In this document: positions 22,293 to 26,229 of the stretch, piece by piece | Layout: each line of letters opens with the position of its first letter | Position numbering within the stretch: position 1 is the first letter of the stretch | From: a virus | Direction: 5' to 3' (one strand) | IMG/VR virus record: IMGVR_UViG_3300027782_000314 | Coordinates: 1-26,229 of that record | Length of the DNA: 26,229 nt | Position numbers and translations under genes: made by a program | Notes under the pieces: generated by a model | What the model was told of the DNA's origin: nothing | Databases searched by the model: none | What the model saw: only the letters and a program-made list of their open reading frames with translations

Positions 22293-24491
22293 ATGAATAT
22301 CATTGAAATAATTGCACAAGACGTTTTTGACAAAGTTCGTGGCAGATTCTCTAATCTAGAGATGGGCAACGAAGAAGGAGCCGTGACTTCTAATCCTAGA
22401 GAAGCTAGATTTTTTGACTTTGATTTTACAGTTGAAGAACAAAATTTAGGTCGTGTTAGTGTTAGTATTAATGAACGTGGCTCGTTAAAAATATTTTACA
22501 GTCAAGGAATTACTGAAGGCGTAGACAGTGTTAGCACAAGCATATGGTACGACTTCTTAAAAGAAATGAGATATTTTGCAAAACGCAGAATGCTGGTATT
22601 TGATACTAGAGATATTACCAAAGGCAATTTAAATAAAAATGACTTTCAATATCTTGCACAAAACGGATCCAAGGAAGATAACATGAACGAAGCAAAAATG
22701 TATGGAACTCCTACTAGAAGTTATAAAACATTAAACAAAAAGAACAAAGCTAGAATGGTAATACGTCATTCTGAAGCAGTTGACGAAAGCGTACCTGGCG
22801 CAAGATCAAGAAAAATTGATGCAATTTTTATTGAAAATCATCTAGGCGAGCGTTTTAAAATGCCTATAAATTCTACAACAGCCGCTGGCGCAATGTTACA
22901 ACATGTACACCAAGGCGGTATTCCTTATGATGACATAGGCGAATGTATTCTTGAAATGAGTAGAGACATGGCATCATTATCAGCCTTTGGAAAACATGCC
23001 AGTCGTCACGACAGTATGAACACTGAAACAAATGAAATACTAGAACGCAGCCATGCAAAATTAAACGAACTACGTAATACTCTAAAGAGTCTAGCAAAAC
23101 CAAAATTTTATGAAGCATGGGCTGAAAATTTTGAACCTCGCCAACAAGACGACGGTTTTGAATTAGATCAGGCCACTATGGAAGATTACAAGGCAAAGTT
23201 TACAGTTAATAAATTTGAAGAAAACCTTGCACAATATTTTCCATTGATTCATAAGATCATGCAGGAAACAGGTACAGTTGATTTAGAAGCAGTGGTATCC
23301 GAAGGTGCAATGGATGCTAATGCAATTTGGAGTAGATACGGACACTATTCTAAAGAAGACTTAATGCAGGAATTTCCAGAGCTAACACCTAAGGATGCAC
23401 AGACTATTGTAAACTATGCAGAATACGGTTGGTCCAATATGCCTAATCGTCAAGAGTATAGAGACGAAGTCGTGAAAAGAGTTCAAATGGCTATGAGTGG
23501 CGGAAGTCCCAATGACAGTAAACCCGCAGTGGGATTTGAAAATTTTGAATCTTGGGCAGACTCTGTTGTAGAAGGCACGTTGAATCCTGACACGCTGGGA
23601 CAACTGATTGAACTATTACAAACAGGTTTAACATTTGGAGGCAACGATGCGTTTGGTGCAATTGAATCGTTGGAAAACATCGGCATGTCAAATCATCGCG
23701 ACTGGGATAAATTAGAAGCAGCTCTACGTGGGGCTGCTGGTGCTAACCCAGACGGTGATCCTAAGGATGTAATTATTCCTTGGCTACAAAAAGATGATCC
23801 AGAAGCAGCCGCAGAAATTCAAAGAATGATGGAACCACAACAAGCAGCGCCTGCTGAACCTGCGGCAGCACCTGTTGAACCTCCAGTGGCGGAAGCAGAA
23901 GAAGATGAGGGCGAAGCGTATGTTGCCTGCATAGTACAACATAATCGTTCAGGTCAAGCAATGGTGCAAAGAACAAAACCTATAAGTCGTGAACGAGCAG
24001 AAGAAGTAATTAAAAATGCTCTTGCTAAAAATACATTTGTACACCCGCCGTTTATGACCATTTACCCAGCAAGTGCTGGTAAGTTAGACGGCTCAACTAT
24101 CATGGCCAAATATCCTGATATGAGTAAAGAAGGCATGAGAGAAGGTCCTGCTGACGAACCAGTACATCCAGATGACAACGCCGACGATAAGCGTTGGGAC
24201 GACATGGATCAAGAAGATAGCATGGACAATAAAGAAGAACAACCACATCATGCATCAACACGTGAAATTGCTGAGACTATAATGTCTTTCTGTAACACAG
24301 AAGATATGACATTCCCCAAAGGCGAAGAAGGTGTCATTATTCGTTGCGGTAAAATGTACGGGCCACGCGGGGAAGCATTAGCCACACGTTTAGTTGATCA
24401 TATCAAGCAACAGCGTGAAGCAATGGAAGCACAACGCAGTGTTCAAAATCAGTTTGAAGAAATTCGTAGGCTGGCCGGCTTAGTCAAGTAA
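22293..24491 (+). CDS. Large conserved phage protein of unknown function
   Basis: 732 residues from ATG 22293; an earlier in-frame ATG (22242) lies within gp17 and would add a non-matching lead. Regions: FFDFDFTVEEQNLGRVSVSINE (40-61) with WYDFLKEMRYFAKRRMLVFD, a compact alpha/beta unit; MYGTPTRSYKTL and a basic stretch (about 135-160); a long helical middle; then a Gln/Ala/Pro/Glu linker (QQAAPAEPAAAPVEPPVAEA, about residues 515-540) and a C-terminal domain starting YVACIVQHNRSGQAMVQ. The end QFEEIRRLAGLVK resembles tails of marine T4-like virion proteins. I recognise the style from environmental T4-like phages but know no function. Late promoter and place after gp17 suggest a virion or packaging role. 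Confidence 0.75.
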   Translation: MNIIEIIAQDVFDKVRGRFSNLEMGNEEGAVTSNPREARFFDFDFTVEEQNLGRVSVSINERGSLKIFYSQGITEGVDSVSTSIWYDFLKEMRYFAKRRMLVFDTRDITKGNLNKNDFQYLAQNGSKEDNMNEAKMYGTPTRSYKTLNKKNKARMVIRHSEAVDESVPGARSRKIDAIFIENHLGERFKMPINSTTAAGAMLQHVHQGGIPYDDIGECILEMSRDMASLSAFGKHASRHDSMNTETNEILERSHAKLNELRNTLKSLAKPKFYEAWAENFEPRQQDDGFELDQATMEDYKAKFTVNKFEENLAQYFPLIHKIMQETGTVDLEAVVSEGAMDANAIWSRYGHYSKEDLMQEFPELTPKDAQTIVNYAEYGWSNMPNRQEYRDEVVKRVQMAMSGGSPNDSKPAVGFENFESWADSVVEGTLNPDTLGQLIELLQTGLTFGGNDAFGAIESLENIGMSNHRDWDKLEAALRGAAGANPDGDPKDVIIPWLQKDDPEAAAEIQRMMEPQQAAPAEPAAAPVEPPVAEAEEDEGEAYVACIVQHNRSGQAMVQRTKPISRERAEEVIKNALAKNTFVHPPFMTIYPASAGKLDGSTIMAKYPDMSKEGMREGPADEPVHPDDNADDKRWDDMDQEDSMDNKEEQPHHASTREIAETIMSFCNTEDMTFPKGEEGVIIRCGKMYGPRGEALATRLVDHIKQQREAMEAQRSVQNQFEEIRRLAGLVK

Positions 24492-24494
24492 ATA
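24488..24494 (+). promoter_or_regulatory. Late-promoter-like GTAAATA before methyltransferase gene
   Basis: TAAATA core overlapping the stop of the 732-residue gene. The predicted start is about 24500, within the hairpin at 24493-24512, so the leader would be about 16 nt. A weaker candidate than the others. Confidence 0.3.
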
Positions 24495-24512
24495 CCCTAA
24501 ACATTTAGGGTA
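24493..24512 (+). other. Perfect 9-bp inverted repeat between stop and next ATG
   Basis: Arms TACCCTAAA and TTTAGGGTA with a 2-nt centre (CA). It begins 2 nt after one stop and ends 3 nt before the next ATG. No T run follows, so it is not a standard terminator. Confidence 0.75.
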
Positions 24513-24515
24513 CTT

Positions 24516-25268
24516 ATGAATATTGAATTTTTCTCTCACGAACAACAAGACGAGTTTGCTTATAATCTATTTGGCGGTAAAACCGGCGGAACATTTATTG
24601 ATCTAGCCTGCGCCAATCCCATTATTGGAAATAATACGTACAGTCTAGAAAAATACTGCGGCTGGACAGGCTGGTGTTTTGACATTGTTGACGTCGAAAG
24701 CCGCGACCAATGGAGTTCAAAACGTCAAACTAAATTTCATCAAATGGATGCAACTTCTGCAGAATTTGCAGTATTTTTAACCAATAATGTTCCCCACGAT
24801 ACAGTTGTTGACTACATCTCCTTAGACATAGATGGCGCCAGTATGCAGGCTCTAGATCGAATTTTATTAGCCGGCGTAAAATTTAAAGCTATGACGTTTG
24901 AACACGAGTCTTTCAAAGATGTGTACCTTAGAGATGCGTCTCGAGCCACTTTAGAAGGTATGGGCATGGTACGACTATTTGAAGATGTGGTAATTCCACA
25001 AGTTTTAAATTATTACCCAGGACAAACGCAGATATTTGAAGATTGGTGGATAAATCCGGAATATTTTGAACCAGAATTACTGTCTATTAAAACCAGTGGA
25101 CAAGATTTTAAACACAATGTTGAAGTTCTCAAGCAGTACAAAAATTTACCATACGCAGGAACACACGCTTGTTCAATCTTATGGCCCGATGAGTATAGAA
25201 TTTTTGACAGTGCTTATCAAGAAGCAGAATATAAGGAAAAATTCCGGGTTTATTTCCAAGACAACTAA
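24516..25268 (+). CDS. FkbM-like SAM-dependent methyltransferase
   Basis: 250 residues. GGTFIDLACANPIIGNNTYSLEK (24-46) is motif I of FkbM-type methyltransferases (an F-D-x-G/A-A loop followed by N-T), with WCFDIVDVE as the acidic ribose-binding strand. HQMDATSAEF precedes VDYISLDIDGASMQALDRI (98-116), equivalent to the IDVEGxExxVL motif. The family O-methylates sugars, small molecules and sometimes proteins. In phages it is often linked to glycan or surface modification; substrate unknown here. No Shine-Dalgarno is evident; instead a perfect hairpin ends 3 nt before the ATG. A terminator follows before gp32. Confidence 0.75.
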   Translation: MNIEFFSHEQQDEFAYNLFGGKTGGTFIDLACANPIIGNNTYSLEKYCGWTGWCFDIVDVESRDQWSSKRQTKFHQMDATSAEFAVFLTNNVPHDTVVDYISLDIDGASMQALDRILLAGVKFKAMTFEHESFKDVYLRDASRATLEGMGMVRLFEDVVIPQVLNYYPGQTQIFEDWWINPEYFEPELLSIKTSGQDFKHNVEVLKQYKNLPYAGTHACSILWPDEYRIFDSAYQEAEYKEKFRVYFQDN

Positions 25269-25294
25269 TTTGGCAAAAATATTTTAATCTCTTG

Positions 25295-25323
25295 TTGACG
25301 GGATAAATAAAACTGTGTATAGT
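25295..25323 (+). promoter_or_regulatory. Sigma-70-type promoter for gp32
   Basis: TTGACG (25295-25300), a 17-nt spacer and TATAGT (25318-25323); each box matches 5 of 6 bases. The start would be near 25330, inside the right arm of the terminator at 25309. It fits early expression of gp32. Confidence 0.6.
25302..25309 (+). promoter_or_regulatory. Late-promoter-like GATAAATA before gp32
   Basis: One mismatch to TATAAATA, lying within the spacer of the sigma-70-type promoter. The predicted start is 25315, leaving a ~91-nt leader. T4 gene 32 is likewise transcribed early and late. Confidence 0.4.
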
Positions 25324-25349
25324 TAACGCTATGCACAGTTTTTCTTTTT
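25309..25349 (+). terminator. Rho-independent terminator upstream of gp32
   Basis: AAAACTGTGTATAG (25309-25322), loop TTAACG, CTATGCACAGTTTT (25329-25342): 14 pairs with one G-U. It is followed by a T-rich tail interrupted by one C (25343-25349), and ends the methyltransferase transcript. Confidence 0.85.
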
Positions 25350-25369
25350 AGTCAGTGGGCTAGAAAGAA
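25342..25369 (+). promoter_or_regulatory. Leader hairpin in gp32 mRNA
   Basis: TTCTTTTTAG (25342-25351) pairs with CTAGAAAGAA (25360-25369), 10 pairs with one G-U, loop TCAGTGGG. It shares its left arm with the terminator T tract. It could take part in autogenous control, as the T4 gene 32 leader does with a pseudoknot; no pseudoknot is evident here. Confidence 0.4.
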
Positions 25370-25405
25370 GAGGCAACTAAAGGCATATTATCAAGGAGAA
25401 ACATT

Positions 25406-26229
25406 ATGGCAACTTTAGCAGAAATTAGAGCAAAACTTCAAGCAACATCTCAACAAAACACCGGTGGCTCGACAGGTGGAGACAACGCAATTTACCCCCA
25501 TTGGAATATCGCAGAAGGACAGACCGCAACGGTTCGTTTCTTACCTGATGCTGATCCAAACAACACCTTTTTCTGGATTGAACGTGCAATGATTAAATTG
25601 CCATTTGCTGGTGTTAAAGGTGAAACTAACTCAAAACCAGTTACTGTACAAGTTCCTTGTATGGAAATGTGGGGCGAGACTTGTCCAATCCTTTCTGAGG
25701 TACGTCCTTGGTTCAAGGATCCAAGTTTAGAGGACATGGGTCGTAAGTATTGGAAGAAAAAAAGCTTCTTGTTCCAAGGTTTTGTCGTTGACAGCCAGTA
25801 CAAAGAAGATGGAAAACTTCCTGAGAATCCAATTCGTCGATTTATCATTGGTAGCCAGATTTTTAACATTATCAAGGCTGCATTGATGGATCCAGACATG
25901 GAAGAATTGCCAACAGACTCTCTGCGTGGCGTAGATTTCCGAATTGTCAAAACCAGCAAAGGCGGTTATGCTGACTATTCTACTTCAAACTGGGCTCGTC
26001 GTGAACGTGCTCTAAGTGAAGAAGAAAATGCGGCTGTTAAACAGTACGGTGCCTTTAATTTGAAGGACTTTTTGCCTAAGAAACCAGGTGAAGTTGAACT
26101 CAAGGTCATGAAAGAAATGTTTGAAGCGTCAGTGGACGGTGAAGCATTTGACATGGAACGTTGGGGGCAATATTTCAAACCAGCCGGCATGGGCGGAAGC
26201 GGCCAAGCAACTGGCAGCGGTGCATCTGC
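25406..26229 (+). CDS. 32: Single-stranded DNA-binding protein gp32 (3' truncated)
   Basis: 274 full codons are visible before the window ends. AAGGAG lies about 8 nt before the ATG. The N-terminal MATLAEIRAKLQATSQQ is the short helical lead for cooperative self-binding. The OB-fold core follows: AIYPHWNIAEGQTATVRFLPDAD, TFFWIERAMIKLPFAGV, KKKSFLFQGFVVDSQY, NPIRRFIIGSQIFNIIKAAL and TSKGGYADYSTSNWARRERAL, as in environmental T4-like gp32. T4 gp32 holds zinc with one His and three Cys; here only C85 and C93 are seen in the matching loop, so the zinc site is altered or lost. It covers ssDNA in replication, recombination and repair. The C-terminus turns Gly-rich at 262-274 before the expected acidic tail, which is outside the window. 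Confidence 0.9.
   Translation, partial: MATLAEIRAKLQATSQQNTGGSTGGDNAIYPHWNIAEGQTATVRFLPDADPNNTFFWIERAMIKLPFAGVKGETNSKPVTVQVPCMEMWGETCPILSEVRPWFKDPSLEDMGRKYWKKKSFLFQGFVVDSQYKEDGKLPENPIRRFIIGSQIFNIIKAALMDPDMEELPTDSLRGVDFRIVKTSKGGYADYSTSNWARRERALSEEENAAVKQYGAFNLKDFLPKKPGEVELKVMKEMFEASVDGEAFDMERWGQYFKPAGMGGSGQATGSGAS

Noticed and set aside
25353-25405. T4-style pseudoknot in the gp32 leader
   Set aside because: Only 3-base pairing could be found between the hairpin loop and downstream leader, too weak to claim.
25492-25959. 155-codon open frame on the - strand within gp32
   Set aside because: Lies entirely opposite a well-supported gp32 reading frame; no family pattern.

Overview
This window is a piece of the late (virion-building) region of a T4-like contractile-tailed phage. 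The gene set and sequence style are those of marine or freshwater environmental T4-like phages: a large gp18, a gp14 with an LRTDYLPNRLFR tail, YTW-type small proteins beside the fibre, and a 2OG-Fe(II) oxygenase. I recognise by motif and family pattern the neck proteins gp13 and gp14, sheath stabiliser gp15, sheath gp18, tube gp19, a second tube-fold protein (gp48/gp54-like), gp4 head-completion nuclease, gp16-like small terminase, gp17 large terminase, gp1-like dNMP kinase and gp32. The host cannot be named. I see no integrase, tRNA, CRISPR array or IS element. Nothing here points to temperate life.

Layout. (1) 1-6680, + strand: a long tail-fibre gene, cut at its 5' end, with a C-terminal S74 self-cleaving chaperone; then small genes, three of which are diverged copies of one family, and a prolyl-hydroxylase-type oxygenase. 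(2) 6681-9912, - strand: an operon read gp14, a 56-residue Cys-rich protein, gp15, Nudix hydrolase. (3) 9941-11413, + strand: gp13 and dNMP kinase. (4) 11370-11705, - strand: a free-standing HNH protein. (5) 11807-25268, + strand: sheath, tube, tube-like baseplate protein, small protein, gp4, gp16-like, two probable head-associated proteins, gp17, a 732-residue protein of unknown role, and an FkbM-like methyltransferase. (6) 25406-end: gp32, cut at its 3' end. There is no gene-free stretch over 300 bases. The largest gap is 25269-25405, which holds a terminator and the gp32 promoters.

Regulation. A motif of the form (T/A/G/C)(A/C/G)TAAATA, like the T4 late promoter TATAAATA, precedes most structural transcription units. 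At four genes its last base lies exactly 6 nt before the A of the ATG. By T4 geometry this puts the transcription start on the start codon, so the mRNAs would be leaderless. At two more genes the predicted leader is 2 nt. Sheath, tube and several small genes instead have 13-28 nt leaders with Shine-Dalgarno sequences. Sigma-70-like elements are seen only before dNMP kinase (weak) and gp32 (strong). Terminators follow the tube gene, the gene before gp17, and the methyltransferase gene.

Working together: gp13, gp14 and gp15 join head to tail, gp18 and gp19 build sheath and tube, gp4 completes heads, and gp16 and gp17 package DNA. The S74 fibre binds the host. dNMP kinase, Nudix and gp32 serve nucleotide and DNA metabolism, and the oxygenase and methyltransferase probably modify an unknown substrate. 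The usual T4 block 13-14-15-16-17-18-19 is broken here: 14 and 15 are on the opposite strand from 13, and 16 and 17 are separated by two genes.
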